NCBI GenBank assembly: GCA_017394205.1
Contig: JAFOPS010000039.1
Location: 1 to 62,034, forward strand
Direction of reading: 5' to 3'
From: Clostridia bacterium
Lineage (GTDB): Bacteria > Bacillota > Clostridia > Oscillospirales > Butyricicoccaceae
DNA: 62,034 nt
Positions within the stretch are counted from its first letter, which is position 1. Every line of letters starts with the position of its first letter. The notes below the pieces were generated by a model, which worked only from the letters and a program-made list of their open reading frames with translations, had not been told where the DNA came from and did no database searches. The translations under genes were made by a program, and so were the position numbers. Positions 36,378 to 45,951 of the stretch are shown here, piece by piece.

Positions 36378-36857
36378 GTGAGAAGAAAAGACCGTGAGAT
36401 CACGGAGACCGACGAGATCCTGAAGATCGTGGAGCAGGCGAAGATCCTGCATTTGGGGCTTTTTGACGACCCGTATCCCTATGTGGTGCCGCTCCATTAC
36501 GGCTATGAGTTCGACGGCGGAGCGCTGGTATTTTATCTGCACAGCGCGAAGGAGGGCCATAAGCTGGAGCTGATCCGGAAGAATCCCCATGTGTGCGTGG
36601 AGCTGGAAACCGACCCGGAGCTCATCTCCGGCGGGGAAATCCCCTGCAAATACGGGGCGGTGTTTTCCTCGGTGATCGGCCGAGGCCGCGCCGAGCTGCT
36701 GGAGGACGAAGCCGAGAAGCTCCGCGGCCTGAAGCGGCTGATGGAGCATCAGACCGGGCGGTCCTTTGATTTTAACGGGGCCATGGCCTCCGCGGTGGAG
36801 GTCATCCGGGTCACGGTCCCGCAGTTTACGGCGAAGGCCAGAAAAAAACCGCAGTAA
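36378..36857 (+). CDS. Pyridoxamine 5'-phosphate oxidase family flavoprotein
   Basis: A 159-residue split-barrel FMN-binding protein. GTG 36378 follows CGGAGGTGGAGAAC, giving VRRKDREITETDEILKIV, the usual start of this family. Blocks YPYVVPLHYGYEFDGGALVFYLHSA and GHKLELIRKNPHVCVE form the flavin-binding barrel. Related proteins include Nim-type nitroimidazole reductases; the physiological substrate is unknown. It ends before a strong terminator shared with the convergent alr gene. Confidence 0.85.
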   Translation: MRRKDREITETDEILKIVEQAKILHLGLFDDPYPYVVPLHYGYEFDGGALVFYLHSAKEGHKLELIRKNPHVCVELETDPELISGGEIPCKYGAVFSSVIGRGRAELLEDEAEKLRGLKRLMEHQTGRSFDFNGAMASAVEVIRVTVPQFTAKARKKPQ

Positions 36858-36867
36858 GAAAGCAAAA

Positions 36868-36906
36868 TGCCGGCGGCAGGCGCTCCTGCCGTCGGCATTT
36901 TTTGCC
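36868..36906. terminator. Long terminator between flavoprotein and alr genes
   Basis: A near-perfect stem of about 16 bp, AAATGCCG-GCGGCAGG against CCTGCCG-TCGGCATTT with a CGCT loop, followed by T residues. Confidence 0.9.
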
Positions 36907-36920
36907 GTTTTGATGACAGC

Positions 36921-36951
36921 AAAGGCCCCCGCCTTTGCGGCGGGGGCCGGA
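36921..36951 (-). terminator. Terminator of alr
   Basis: GGCCCCCGCC (36924-36933) pairs with GGCGGGGGCC (36939-36948) around TTTGC; on the minus strand it is followed by TTTGCTG. It lies 14 bp after the alr stop. Confidence 0.8.
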
Positions 36952-36961
36952 TGACTGTCGT

Positions 36962-38101
36962 TTATTTGATAAAAACCTTGGGAAGACGCTGTCCGAAGGC
37001 GCAGGTGATCTCATAGTTGATGGTGCCGGTGGCGTGGGCGATGTCGTCGGCGGTGACGCTGAGCTTGCCGTCGGAGCCCATGACGATGACCTCGTCCCCC
37101 ACCTTGACGTCGGGCACTTCGGTGACGTCGATCATGCACTGGTCCATGCAGATGTTGCCGGCGACGGGGCAGAGGACGCCGTTGACGATGACCTTCGCCT
37201 GGGAGGAATAGGGCCGGGGATAGCCGTCGGCATAGCCCAGAGCGATGGTGGCGATTTTGGCGGGCTTTTTGGAGATGTATTTGCGTCCGTAGCCCACGGA
37301 GAAGCCGGCGGGCACGTCCTTGAGATGGACGATGGCGGCCTTGACGCTCATCACGGGCTTGATGTCCAGCTCTTCCCGGCGCATTTCGTCAGAGGGATAG
37401 CAGCCGTAAAGGATGATGCCCGGTCGGACGGCGTCGTAATACACGTCGGGGATCTCCATGATGGAAGCGGAGTTGGCGAAGGTCCGCATGGGCAGCTTGA
37501 CGCCCCTGGCGGTCACGCCCTCGTAAAAGGACTTGTAGCGGTTGGCCTGGAACATGGCGTAGGCCTTGTCGATGCAGTCGGCGGAGCTCATGTGGGAGAA
37601 CATGCCCCGCACGGTGAGATTGGGCATCTGCTCCATGGCGGCGATCTCTTTGGCGGCCCGGTCCACGTCCTCGGCCTGATAGCCGATGCGGCCCATGCCG
37701 GTGTCCACCGCGATGAGGACGGAGGCCTGCTTTCCCTGGCGCACGGCCTCGTCGGAGATGGCTTTGGCGTTGCTCTCCGAGCAGGTGACGGCGGTGATGT
37801 CATATTTTACCACGGTGTCGGCGTACAGATCGGGGGTCAGACCGAGGCAGATGATCTCTTCCCGGGCGCCGGCTTCCCGCAAAACGATGGCCTCGTGCAG
37901 GGTGGCGATGGCGAAGATTTTGCAGCCGTTGTCCCGCAGAACCTGGGCGCATTCCACCGCGCCGTGACCGTAGGCGTCGGCCTTGATGACGCCGATGAGC
38001 TGGCGCTCCTTGCCCACCTTTTTGATGATGTTTTTCACGTTGTAGTCAAAATTGCGAAGATCGATCTCGGCCCACACGGGGCGAAGAGCCTCTTTATACA
38101 T
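36962..38101 (-). CDS. alr: Alanine racemase
   Basis: A 379-residue PLP enzyme converting L- to D-alanine for peptidoglycan. ATG 38101 (MYKEALRPVWAEIDL) follows GAAAGGAAGGAACC and is chosen over an upstream in-frame start that lies in the promoter region. The PLP lysine is Lys 40 in VIKADAYGHGA, the active-site tyrosine lies in FSVGYGRKY, and GYADGYPR is typical. It faces away from a second racemase-like gene; the two are only about 35 percent similar by eye, so not a recent duplication. Confidence 0.96.
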   Translation of the reverse strand: MYKEALRPVWAEIDLRNFDYNVKNIIKKVGKERQLIGVIKADAYGHGAVECAQVLRDNGCKIFAIATLHEAIVLREAGAREEIICLGLTPDLYADTVVKYDITAVTCSESNAKAISDEAVRQGKQASVLIAVDTGMGRIGYQAEDVDRAAKEIAAMEQMPNLTVRGMFSHMSSADCIDKAYAMFQANRYKSFYEGVTARGVKLPMRTFANSASIMEIPDVYYDAVRPGIILYGCYPSDEMRREELDIKPVMSVKAAIVHLKDVPAGFSVGYGRKYISKKPAKIATIALGYADGYPRPYSSQAKVIVNGVLCPVAGNICMDQCMIDVTEVPDVKVGDEVIVMGSDGKLSVTADDIAHATGTINYEITCAFGQRLPKVFIK

Positions 38102-38141
38102 GATCCGGTTCCTTCCTTTCGGAGATATTTTCCAACTGTCT

Positions 38142-38170
38142 ATTATAGACGCTTTGCTTTTCCGATTCAA
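38142..38170 (-). promoter_or_regulatory. Promoter of alr
   Basis: Minus strand TTGAAT (38165-38170), 17 bp, TATAAT (38142-38147). Confidence 0.85.
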
Positions 38171-38201
38171 CCCCGAAAATGCGGTTTTCCCGGTTTTGAT
38201 G

Positions 38202-38230
38202 TTGAAAAACCGGCAAAAACGGAGTATGGT
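38202..38230 (+). promoter_or_regulatory. Promoter of the second racemase gene
   Basis: TTGAAA (38202-38207), 17 bp, TATGGT (38225-38230), 38 bp before the ATG. It is back-to-back with the alr promoter. Confidence 0.7.
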
Positions 38231-38267
38231 ATAGAAAACGGCAGGACAAAGAAAAGGAGTGCGCGGG

Positions 38268-39404
38268 ATGGAGATCGGGCCCTACAATTCGTATTTGGAA
38301 GTGGATTTCGGGAAAATGAAGGAAAGCTGGCGCAAGGTGCAGGCCGCGGCGGGAAAGCGGGGGATCATCCCCGTGATGAAGGCCGACGCTTACGGCATCG
38401 GCCTTGCGGCCATGGCGGATTTTGCGGTGAATCACATGGGGGCAAGGGTGCTGGCGGTGGCCCAGACCTGCGAGGGGATCGCCCTGCGGGAGGCGGGCTT
38501 TTCTTCGCCGGACATCATGCTTCTCGGCCCCGCGCCCGCTCACGCCGTGCCCTATGCGGTGGAGCATCGCCTGCTGCTGCCGGTGTTCCGCCGGGAAAAT
38601 GCCCTTGCCGCGGAACAGGCCGCGGCGGAGCAGGGCGTGATCGCCCGGGTGCAGATCAAGATCGACACCGGGATGAACCGCATCGGCGTCCGTCCCGGCG
38701 CGGAGCTGGCGGAGTTCCTCTCTTTTTTGAAAACGCTGCCCCATGTGGAGGTGGCAGGGGTCTTTACCCATTTCGTCAACGCCACCTACACCGACGATCC
38801 CCAGACCCCGGTGGCTTATGCCGCCTTTGTCCGGGCGGTGGAGCAGGTGCGCTCGGCAGGCTTTGCGCCGCAATATATCCATTGCTGCAACACCGGAGCG
38901 ACCTCCTGGTTCCGGGGCGATGAGATCTCCACCCACGTGCGGCCCGGCAGCCTGTATATGGGCTACGACTCCATGGACGACGGCACGAACTGGCTGGGGG
39001 TGGAAGAGGGCATCTCGTGGCGGGCTTTCGTCACCAACGTGCATCGTCTTCCCGCGGGCGAGAGCTGCGGCTACTGCAACCATTATGTGGCGCAGACCGA
39101 CCGGATCATCGCCACCGTGGACGTGGGCTATGCCGACGGGCTGTTCCGCCCCATGGGGCAGGGGAGCGGCTATCTTTTGATCCGGGAAAAGCCGGCGCCC
39201 TATCTGGCCACCTCCATGGACCAGACCATGGTGGACGTCACCGATATCCCCGGCGTGCAGATCGGCGACATTGCCACCATCTTCGGTTATACTCCCGGCG
39301 GGACGCTGCTGCCTCTGGCCAGGCTGCAGGAGTTCACCGGGCAGAACCTGAGTTATCCCATGTGCCTTTTGACCAAGCGGGTCAAGCGGATCTATCATTA
39401 TTGA
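38268..39404 (+). CDS. Second alanine racemase-family protein
   Basis: A 378-residue Alr-fold PLP enzyme. ATG 38268 is eight bases after AAAAGGAG. The PLP lysine is Lys 38 in VMKADAYGIG; CGYCNHYVAQ holds the expected tyrosine and VGYADGLFRP the conserved C-terminal motif. The sequence is more divergent than the opposite alr, resembling VanT- or broad-specificity racemases in parts (SYLEVDFGKMKESWRK). It could be an alanine racemase isozyme or act on another amino acid such as serine. Single gene with its own promoter and terminator. Confidence 0.85.
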   Translation: MEIGPYNSYLEVDFGKMKESWRKVQAAAGKRGIIPVMKADAYGIGLAAMADFAVNHMGARVLAVAQTCEGIALREAGFSSPDIMLLGPAPAHAVPYAVEHRLLLPVFRRENALAAEQAAAEQGVIARVQIKIDTGMNRIGVRPGAELAEFLSFLKTLPHVEVAGVFTHFVNATYTDDPQTPVAYAAFVRAVEQVRSAGFAPQYIHCCNTGATSWFRGDEISTHVRPGSLYMGYDSMDDGTNWLGVEEGISWRAFVTNVHRLPAGESCGYCNHYVAQTDRIIATVDVGYADGLFRPMGQGSGYLLIREKPAPYLATSMDQTMVDVTDIPGVQIGDIATIFGYTPGGTLLPLARLQEFTGQNLSYPMCLLTKRVKRIYHY

Positions 39405-39424
39405 GGGATCGAAAGCGAAAACAG

Positions 39425-39453
39425 AACCGCCGGGCGTCGCCCGGCGGTTTTTT
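39425..39453 (+). terminator. Terminator after the second racemase
   Basis: AACCGCCGGGC-GTC-GCCCGGCGGTT, an 11-bp stem with a T run; it also lies close to the end of the convergent small gene. Confidence 0.92.
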
Positions 39454-39467
39454 CGCGCAGAGAAACC

Positions 39468-39683
39468 TTATTCCACCCGGATCAGGCGGACGAAGGAAAG
39501 ATCGGAGGGGAGGCGCAGCCTTGCCGCGGTGAGGGAAACAGCGGTGACGGTGAACTCAGTCTCATGACCGTCCTGTTTGCTCCTGACCCGCAGGACGTAG
39601 CGCCGGGTCGGGCGTTTCTGCTGGCTGTCCGAACCCTCCATCAGCTGCGCGCCCACCAGAAACCGGAAAAAATCCGAATCCAT
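39468..39683 (-). CDS. Small hypothetical protein
   Basis: A 71-residue basic protein starting MDSDFFRFLVGAQL at 39683, seven to eight bases after AAGGAGGCGATG. A TATACT -10 (39704-39709) lies just upstream. The C-terminal two thirds look like a small beta sheet (RYVLRVRSKQDGHETEFTVTAVSL). No family is recognised and the neighbours give no clue. The strong ribosome site and promoter support that it is real. Confidence 0.55.
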   Translation of the reverse strand: MDSDFFRFLVGAQLMEGSDSQQKRPTRRYVLRVRSKQDGHETEFTVTAVSLTAARLRLPSDLSFVRLIRVE

Positions 39684-39830
39684 GTCATCGCCTCCTTTTT
39701 CCCAGTATAGCACAGCTCGCCCCCGTTGAAAAGGGGGATCATTCTGCCGATTTTGGCAGAAGCGGGCGGAGATTGTCGGACGTTCACAAATATTTTTAAA
39801 AATTTTTGGCCATTTTCTTATGAAAGGGGG

Positions 39831-39858
39831 TTGAATTTCCGGCAAATCATGCTATGAT
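39831..39858 (+). promoter_or_regulatory. groESL promoter
   Basis: TTGAAT (39831-39836), 16 bp, TATGAT (39853-39858), immediately before the CIRCE element. Confidence 0.8.
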
Positions 39859-39870
39859 AAAAACAAAGAG

Positions 39871-39897
39871 TTAGCACTCATTTAATTTGAGTGCTAA
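39871..39897 (+). promoter_or_regulatory. CIRCE element (HrcA operator)
   Basis: TTAGCACTC (39871-39879), nine bases, GAGTGCTAA (39889-39897): the perfect consensus inverted repeat bound by HrcA, placed at the transcription start of groES. The chaperonin operon is therefore under classical heat-shock repression. Confidence 0.97.
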
Positions 39898-39921
39898 AAT
39901 ACAGAAAAGAGGTTTATGTAT

Positions 39922-40206
39922 ATGAAACTGATGCCTTTGCAGGACAGAGTCGTCGTGAAGATGGTTGAGGCGGAAGAGACTACCGCCAGCGGCATCATCC
40001 TTACCGGATCGGCCAAGGAAAAGCCCCAGGTGGCCGAGGTCGTGGCCGTTGGCCCCGGCATCAAGGACGGCGAGCATCCCGTCAAGATGGAAGTCAAGGT
40101 GGGCGATCACGTGATCACCAGCAAATACAGCGGCACCGAGGTCAAGATGGAGGGCGTGGAATATACCATCGTCAAGCAGAGCGACATCCTGGCCATCGTC
40201 AAATAA
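39922..40206 (+). CDS. groES: Co-chaperonin GroES
   Basis: A 94-residue GroES heptamer subunit. ATG 39922 (MKLMPLQDRVVVK) is nine bases after AGAGG and matches the usual start; an ATG six bases earlier is too close to the ribosome site. The mobile loop EEETTASGIILTGSAKEKPQ-type segment and the C-terminal YTIVKQSDILAIV are typical. It is cotranscribed with groEL, 31 bp downstream. Confidence 0.97.
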   Translation: MKLMPLQDRVVVKMVEAEETTASGIILTGSAKEKPQVAEVVAVGPGIKDGEHPVKMEVKVGDHVITSKYSGTEVKMEGVEYTIVKQSDILAIVK

Positions 40207-40210
40207 GTAA

Positions 40211-41869
<1,659 letters not shown>

Positions 41870-41888
41870 TCCCGAAAAAGCCGATCGC

Positions 41889-41920
41889 AAAGCGCCCGCA
41901 TTTCGCGGGCGCTTTTTTTC
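41889..41920 (+). terminator. groESL terminator
   Basis: AAAGCGCCCGC pairs with GCGGGCGCTTT across ATTTC, then a T run. Confidence 0.93.
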
Positions 41921-42051
41921 GCGTTTTTCCCTCCCTGCAACAGAGCGTTTCCCGGAAAATGGGCCTTTGCAACGGATTGTTGCGCGGGTTTCTATCGCTT
42001 TTTCGGCGGGAACGTGCTACAATACGAACAAAGGAAAGGGGGCTTTGCACG

Positions 42052-42738
42052 ATGCCCGACATCGGACGGCACATCGCGGAATCCCGAAAAAAGAATACGC
42101 TCACCCAGGAGCAGCTCGCCTCGGCCCTGCACGTGACCCGGCAGACGGTGTCCAGCTGGGAAAACGGACGGACGCTTCCCGACGTGGAAACGCTGGCCCA
42201 GGTGGCCACGGCGCTGAACGTGTCGGTGGAGGAGCTGATCTACGGCCGACGCAGCGACCCTGCCGCATGGCACCTGGCCCGCTGCAGAAAGACGGCCATC
42301 GCCGCCGGCTGCTGCGCTATCGCGGCGGTGCTGCTGGATGGAGCGCGGGACGATCTGTATCAGCTCTTCCACGTTACATACCGCCTCCCGGTGGGCCGCT
42401 ACGAGAGCTTTGCCGCGGCGGCGCTGCTCAAGCCGCTGATCTGGATCTTCTGCACCGTGGAGCTGCTGGCCCTTTTGACCATGAGCCGCAAGCTGTCGAT
42501 CAAGCGTCCCTGGCTGCGGCGGGCGGCGCTGGCGGGCGGTGCGGCGCTGATGCTGTTCTATGTGCTCCAGTGTCTGGCCGCGGCGGGGATCCTTCACGCC
42601 CCCTGGCTGGCGGCAAGCTGGCAGACGGTGAATCACAACGCCTGGCTCTTCCTCATCCCCACGGCGGCGCTCTTTCTGGGCGCGGAGCGGAACGCAGCTC
42701 CCGCCGGAAAAGACGGCGAGCCGCAGTCGGGAGACTGA
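42052..42738 (+). CDS. XRE-type regulator with C-terminal membrane segments
   Basis: A 228-residue protein. Residues 1-65 are a classic Cro/CI helix-turn-helix (IAESRKKNTLTQEQLASALHVTRQTVSSWENGRTLPDVETL). The remainder has about four hydrophobic helices, so the DNA-binding domain is probably tethered to the membrane. Such membrane-linked XRE proteins are common in Firmicutes. A possible -10 TACAAT (42018-42023) precedes it. ATG 42052 is chosen because it starts the domain correctly; the in-frame upstream stretch is not needed. Targets are unknown; the next gene, 6 bp away, encodes a membrane protein. Confidence 0.8.
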   Translation: MPDIGRHIAESRKKNTLTQEQLASALHVTRQTVSSWENGRTLPDVETLAQVATALNVSVEELIYGRRSDPAAWHLARCRKTAIAAGCCAIAAVLLDGARDDLYQLFHVTYRLPVGRYESFAAAALLKPLIWIFCTVELLALLTMSRKLSIKRPWLRRAALAGGAALMLFYVLQCLAAAGILHAPWLAASWQTVNHNAWLFLIPTAALFLGAERNAAPAGKDGEPQSGD

Positions 42739-42744
42739 TTTTGG

Positions 42745-43257
42745 ATGCGAAAGAAGGCGCGATGTGTGAAGAAATGGATCCCGGTCATCATCTGGGTTGT
42801 CTTTTTGGGTGTTCAGATCGCCATGAAAATGCCGAGAAACCAGATCCTCTACGTGCAATCGGTGCTCACGTTGATCATCCTGTTCATAAGGGGCTACCGC
42901 AGAGGGGTGAAACGGTACAGGAGCATTCCGGAAAAACCGCTGGAGGCCCGGCTCCTGAAGGAGCGCTTCGGACACGATAAAAGCTATCCCGACCGCCCCG
43001 TTGCTGTGGGCGTCTATGAATACACCCTGGAGGGCAAGACCCATCGGATCAAGCTTCAGAAGATGAATCCCGGGTTTCCCGATACCGCCACGCTGTTTTA
43101 CCGAAAGGGCAGGCGGGATATCCATCTGAAGGATCATGACGATATCCCCCTGTATTACCGCCTGCTGTGGACGCTTCTCATCTGCCCGGGCTCAGCGATC
43201 ATCGTCCTTCTGGTGCTGCATTATATTTTGAAGATCCCTCTGGATTTTGCCGGATGA
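42745..43257 (+). CDS. Hypothetical membrane protein
   Basis: A 170-residue protein of unknown family. One or two hydrophobic helices lie at about residues 10-50 and another at about 140-165. Between them is a soluble, positively charged region (YPDRPVAVGVYEYTLEGKTHRIKLQ) likely to fold as a small beta domain. It follows the XRE gene by 6 bp with a poor ribosome site, so it may be coupled to it; a later GTG start at 42763 is possible. Slightly more AT-rich than neighbours. Confidence 0.5.
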   Translation: MRKKARCVKKWIPVIIWVVFLGVQIAMKMPRNQILYVQSVLTLIILFIRGYRRGVKRYRSIPEKPLEARLLKERFGHDKSYPDRPVAVGVYEYTLEGKTHRIKLQKMNPGFPDTATLFYRKGRRDIHLKDHDDIPLYYRLLWTLLICPGSAIIVLLVLHYILKIPLDFAG

Positions 43258-43305
43258 CCCGCCAGCGGAAGACCGCAAAAAATGATGTACAACAATAATA
43301 AACTG

Positions 43306-43314
43306 TGATAAAAT
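43306..43314 (+). promoter_or_regulatory. Promoter of the nfeD-SPFH pair
   Basis: TGATAAAAT, an extended -10, with a weak TGTACA at -35 (43286-43291); 22 bp before the NfeD ATG. Confidence 0.5.
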
Positions 43315-43335
43315 ACAAAGAAAGGAGAATCTCAC

Positions 43336-43782
43336 ATGTTTCCCTTCCCGATGCAAACCGTCTGGCTGGCGATTGCGATCCTGTTTGGGATCATTGAGGC
43401 CGCGACGCTGGGTCTGACCTCCATCTGGTTCGCCCTGGGAGCTCTGGGCGCCATGGTGGTGGCCATGCTCCATGGGCCGCTCTGGCTGCAGATCCTGGCG
43501 TTTGTGGTCATCAGCGCGGTCACGCTGGTGCTCACCCGCGATATCGCAAAGCAGTATTTCAACCGCAGCCGGCAGCCCACCAACGCCGACCGCATCATCG
43601 ACACCGAGGCTCTGGTGCTGGAGGACGTGGACAATATGCACGCCACGGGCACCATCCGGGCCGGCGGCGCCGTATGGACGGCCCGCAGCCGCGACGGAGA
43701 GTTCATCCCCCACGATTCCACCGTCCGCGTGGTGGATATCGACGGCGTCAAGGCCATCGTCGTTCCCGCAAAGCAAGACTGA
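43336..43782 (+). CDS. NfeD-family membrane protein
   Basis: A 148-residue short-form NfeD: hydrophobic helices in about the first 65 residues (VWLAIAILFGIIEAATLGLTSIWFALGALGAM) followed by a C-terminal OB-fold domain (GTIRAGGAVWTARSRDGEFIPHDSTVRVV). NfeD proteins act with SPFH/stomatin partners, which here is the next gene 54 bp downstream. The ATG follows AAAGGAGAATCTCAC. Confidence 0.9.
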   Translation: MFPFPMQTVWLAIAILFGIIEAATLGLTSIWFALGALGAMVVAMLHGPLWLQILAFVVISAVTLVLTRDIAKQYFNRSRQPTNADRIIDTEALVLEDVDNMHATGTIRAGGAVWTARSRDGEFIPHDSTVRVVDIDGVKAIVVPAKQD

Positions 43783-43836
43783 CTCCCGCAGATTTACTGA
43801 GAATCCGTTTTGTGAAAAGAGAAAAGGAGGAACATT

Positions 43837-44754
43837 ATGTTTCTGATCACTACCGCATCCCTGTTCAGCACCGTGCTCATCGCCGTGATCGTCATCCTGC
43901 TCATCGCCCTGGTGGTAGCCAACGTGGTCATCGTGCCGCAGGCCAGCTCCTTCGTGGTGGAGCGCCTGGGCGCCTATCAGCAGACCTGGCAGACCGGCCT
44001 GCACTTCAAGCTCCCTCTGATCGAGCGCGTGGCCAACAAGGTCACCCTGAAGGAGCGCATCGCCGACTTCCCCCCGCAGCCCGTAATCACCAAGGATAAC
44101 GTCACCATGCAGATCGACACGGTGGTTTACTTCTTCGTTTCCGACCCCAAGCTCTATACCTACGGCGTGGTGCAGCCCATGTCGGCCATCGAAAACCTCA
44201 CCGCCACCACGCTTCGTAACATCATCGGCGATCTGGAGCTGGACGAGACCCTGACCTCCCGCGACATCATCAACAGCAAAATGCGCGCCATCCTGGACGA
44301 GGCCACCGACCCCTGGGGCATCAAGGTCAACCGCGTTGAGCTGAAGAACATCATCCCGCCCCGGGAGATCCAGGACGCCATGGAGCGCCAGATGAAGGCC
44401 GAGCGTGAGCGCCGCGAGTCGATCCTCAAGGCCGAGGGTGAAAAGAAATCCGCCATCCTGATCGCCGAGGGCGAAAAGGAGTCCGCCATCCTCCGCGCCG
44501 AGGCTGTCAAGCAGCAGAAGATCAAGGAAGCCGAAGGTCAGGCCGAGGCCCTGATGAAGGTGCAGACCGCGCTGGCCGACTCCCTCAAGCTGCTGAACGA
44601 GGCCGCCCCCACCGAGGCGGTGGTCAAGCTGAAGGCGCTGGAGGCCTTTGCCGCCGCCGCCGACGGCAAGTCCACCAAGATCATCATCCCCTCCGAGATC
44701 CAGGGTCTGGCCGGCCTGGCCACCTCCGTCAAGGAGCTGGTCAAGGGCGAATGA
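43837..44754 (+). CDS. SPFH/band 7 domain protein (stomatin-like)
   Basis: A 305-residue membrane-anchored scaffold. One N-terminal helix (about 5-30) is followed by the SPFH domain with SSFVVERLGAYQQTWQTGLHFKLPLIERV and VDTVVYFFVSDPKLYTYGV-like text. A coiled segment with repeated AEGEK(K/E)SAIL units occupies about residues 190-240. Its partner NfeD is upstream. Oddity: its 3' end and terminator recur in decayed form at 45631-45760, beyond the thioesterase gene. Confidence 0.93.
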   Translation: MFLITTASLFSTVLIAVIVILLIALVVANVVIVPQASSFVVERLGAYQQTWQTGLHFKLPLIERVANKVTLKERIADFPPQPVITKDNVTMQIDTVVYFFVSDPKLYTYGVVQPMSAIENLTATTLRNIIGDLELDETLTSRDIINSKMRAILDEATDPWGIKVNRVELKNIIPPREIQDAMERQMKAERERRESILKAEGEKKSAILIAEGEKESAILRAEAVKQQKIKEAEGQAEALMKVQTALADSLKLLNEAAPTEAVVKLKALEAFAAAADGKSTKIIIPSEIQGLAGLATSVKELVKGE

Positions 44755-44774
44755 CCCGATACGCAAGTACCGAA

Positions 44775-44799
44775 GAAGGGCCCGTCGGGCCCTTCTTTT
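44775..44799 (+). terminator. Terminator of the SPFH gene
   Basis: GAAGGGCCC-GTC-GGGCCCTTC followed by TTTTC. A compensated copy of the same hairpin lies at 45737-45757. Confidence 0.92.
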
Positions 44800-44859
44800 C
44801 ATTCCGGGCGCACAGACGGCCGGAATGAAAACCGCCGTGTTTTGACAGGAGGTCCGTTT

Positions 44860-45588
44860 ATGAAAGGAACATATCAGAAAACCGTTGTCATTCTCCCCGG
44901 CCTTTGCGACAGCAGCGCCCGCCTGGGAGTGCCGAACACCTTTTCCCTGTTTATGGATATCGCGGCTGAGCACGCCCAGCATCTGGGGATCGGCGCCGCC
45001 GATTTGGGAAAACGGGGCCTTTTCTGGCTGACGGTGCGGACGAAAGTCCGCTTTTACCGTCGCCCCGCCATGATGGAGGAGACGGAGCTGTCGACCTGGC
45101 CCGAGCAGCCGGAACGGCTGCGCTGCTGCCGGGATTACCGGCTTTGCAAGGGGGATGAGCTGCTGGCCGAGGGCAGGACGGAGTGGGCGATCCTGGACAC
45201 CGCCGCCGGGACGCTCTGCCCCGCGAAGGATATTTATCCTCCGGAGCTGGTCATCCCGGAGGATACGGTGGCGATCCCGCCCTTTTCCCGGATCGGCGAC
45301 GATTTTTCCGACGGGAAAACGCTGGGGGAATATGTCGTCCGCTCTACCGACATCGATCTGGGCGGCCACATGAACAACGCCGCCTATATCCGCGCCTGCG
45401 CGGGCGCCTTTTCCTGCCGGGAATGGCAGGAGCCCGAGATCACCGGGGCGGAGGCGGTGTTCCGCGCGCCCTGCTTCGAGGGCGACCGTCTGGTCCTGCA
45501 AAAGCGCTCCGGTGAGGGCGCACTGGATCTGCGGGCCTCACTGCCCGAGGGGAAGACGGTATTTTTGATGCGCCTCGTGCGTCACTGA
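44860..45588 (+). CDS. Acyl-ACP thioesterase family protein
   Basis: A 242-residue double hot-dog protein of the FatA/FatB-like acyl-ACP thioesterase family. ATG 44860 is seven bases after AGGAGGT. The second domain carries the catalytic Asn-His region DIDLGGHMNNAAYIRAC; the first has TFSLFMDIAAEHAQHLGIG and a WLTVRTKVRFYRRP strand. It hydrolyses acyl-ACP to free fatty acid in the cytoplasm. It lies between the SPFH gene and a decayed copy of that gene's 3' end. Confidence 0.85.
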   Translation: MKGTYQKTVVILPGLCDSSARLGVPNTFSLFMDIAAEHAQHLGIGAADLGKRGLFWLTVRTKVRFYRRPAMMEETELSTWPEQPERLRCCRDYRLCKGDELLAEGRTEWAILDTAAGTLCPAKDIYPPELVIPEDTVAIPPFSRIGDDFSDGKTLGEYVVRSTDIDLGGHMNNAAYIRACAGAFSCREWQEPEITGAEAVFRAPCFEGDRLVLQKRSGEGALDLRASLPEGKTVFLMRLVRH

Positions 45589-45630
45589 AGCTTACACGCC
45601 GTTCAGGATGTTTTTCCGCTTTTTCGGTAT

Positions 45631-45760
45631 GCTGAAGGCGCCGGAGGCCTTTGCCGCCGACGGCAGGTCCGCCGGACGCTTCATCCCCTCGAGATCCGGG
45701 CATCGCGGGTCTGGCCCTCTCTGTGAAAGGACCGCAGAAGGGCCTGTCAGGCCCTTCTTT
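45631..45760 (+). pseudogene. Decayed copy of the SPFH gene 3' end plus terminator
   Basis: This stretch aligns with 44628-44798: GCTGAAGGCG, GAGGCCTTTGCCGCC, GACGGCA-GTCC, TCATCCCCTC-GAGATCC, GGGTCTGGCC and the terminator are shared. Several indels break the reading frame. The terminator copy GAAGGGCCT-GTC-AGGCCCTTC (45737-45757) differs by one compensating base pair from the original and still has a T run, so it now ends the thioesterase transcript. Confidence 0.85.
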
Positions 45761-45767
45761 TCAATAC

Positions 45768-45787
45768 AACATTAAATATTTAATGTT
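45768..45787. promoter_or_regulatory. 20-bp perfect palindrome upstream of the MacB-like gene
   Basis: AACATTAAATATTTAATGTT is a perfect palindrome 16 bp upstream of a consensus -35. Its AT composition contrasts with the region. Likely operator; a weak terminator role is less probable. The 363-bp gap 45589-45951 otherwise holds the SPFH-end copy and the promoter. Confidence 0.65.
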
Positions 45788-45803
45788 TTTCAATAAAAAA
45801 TAC

Positions 45804-45832
45804 TTGACAAACATAATGCTCTGTGCTATGCT
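45804..45832 (+). promoter_or_regulatory. Promoter of the MacB-like exporter
   Basis: Perfect TTGACA (45804-45809), 17 bp, TATGCT (45827-45832); leader about 113 nt. Confidence 0.88.
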
Positions 45833-45951
45833 TGTGCCACCGGATCAAAGGAAGCGTCCGGAAAAAGAAGCTTTAGCTCCCTTTGGTATGGAAACCTTAT
45901 TCTTGCGGTATGCTGATAACAGCATTCTGTAAAGCAAAGAAAGGATATTTT

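Noticed and set aside
36962..39404. The two alanine racemase genes as a recent inverted duplication
   Set aside because: Protein sequences differ widely beyond the active-site motifs and no nucleotide repeat is visible.
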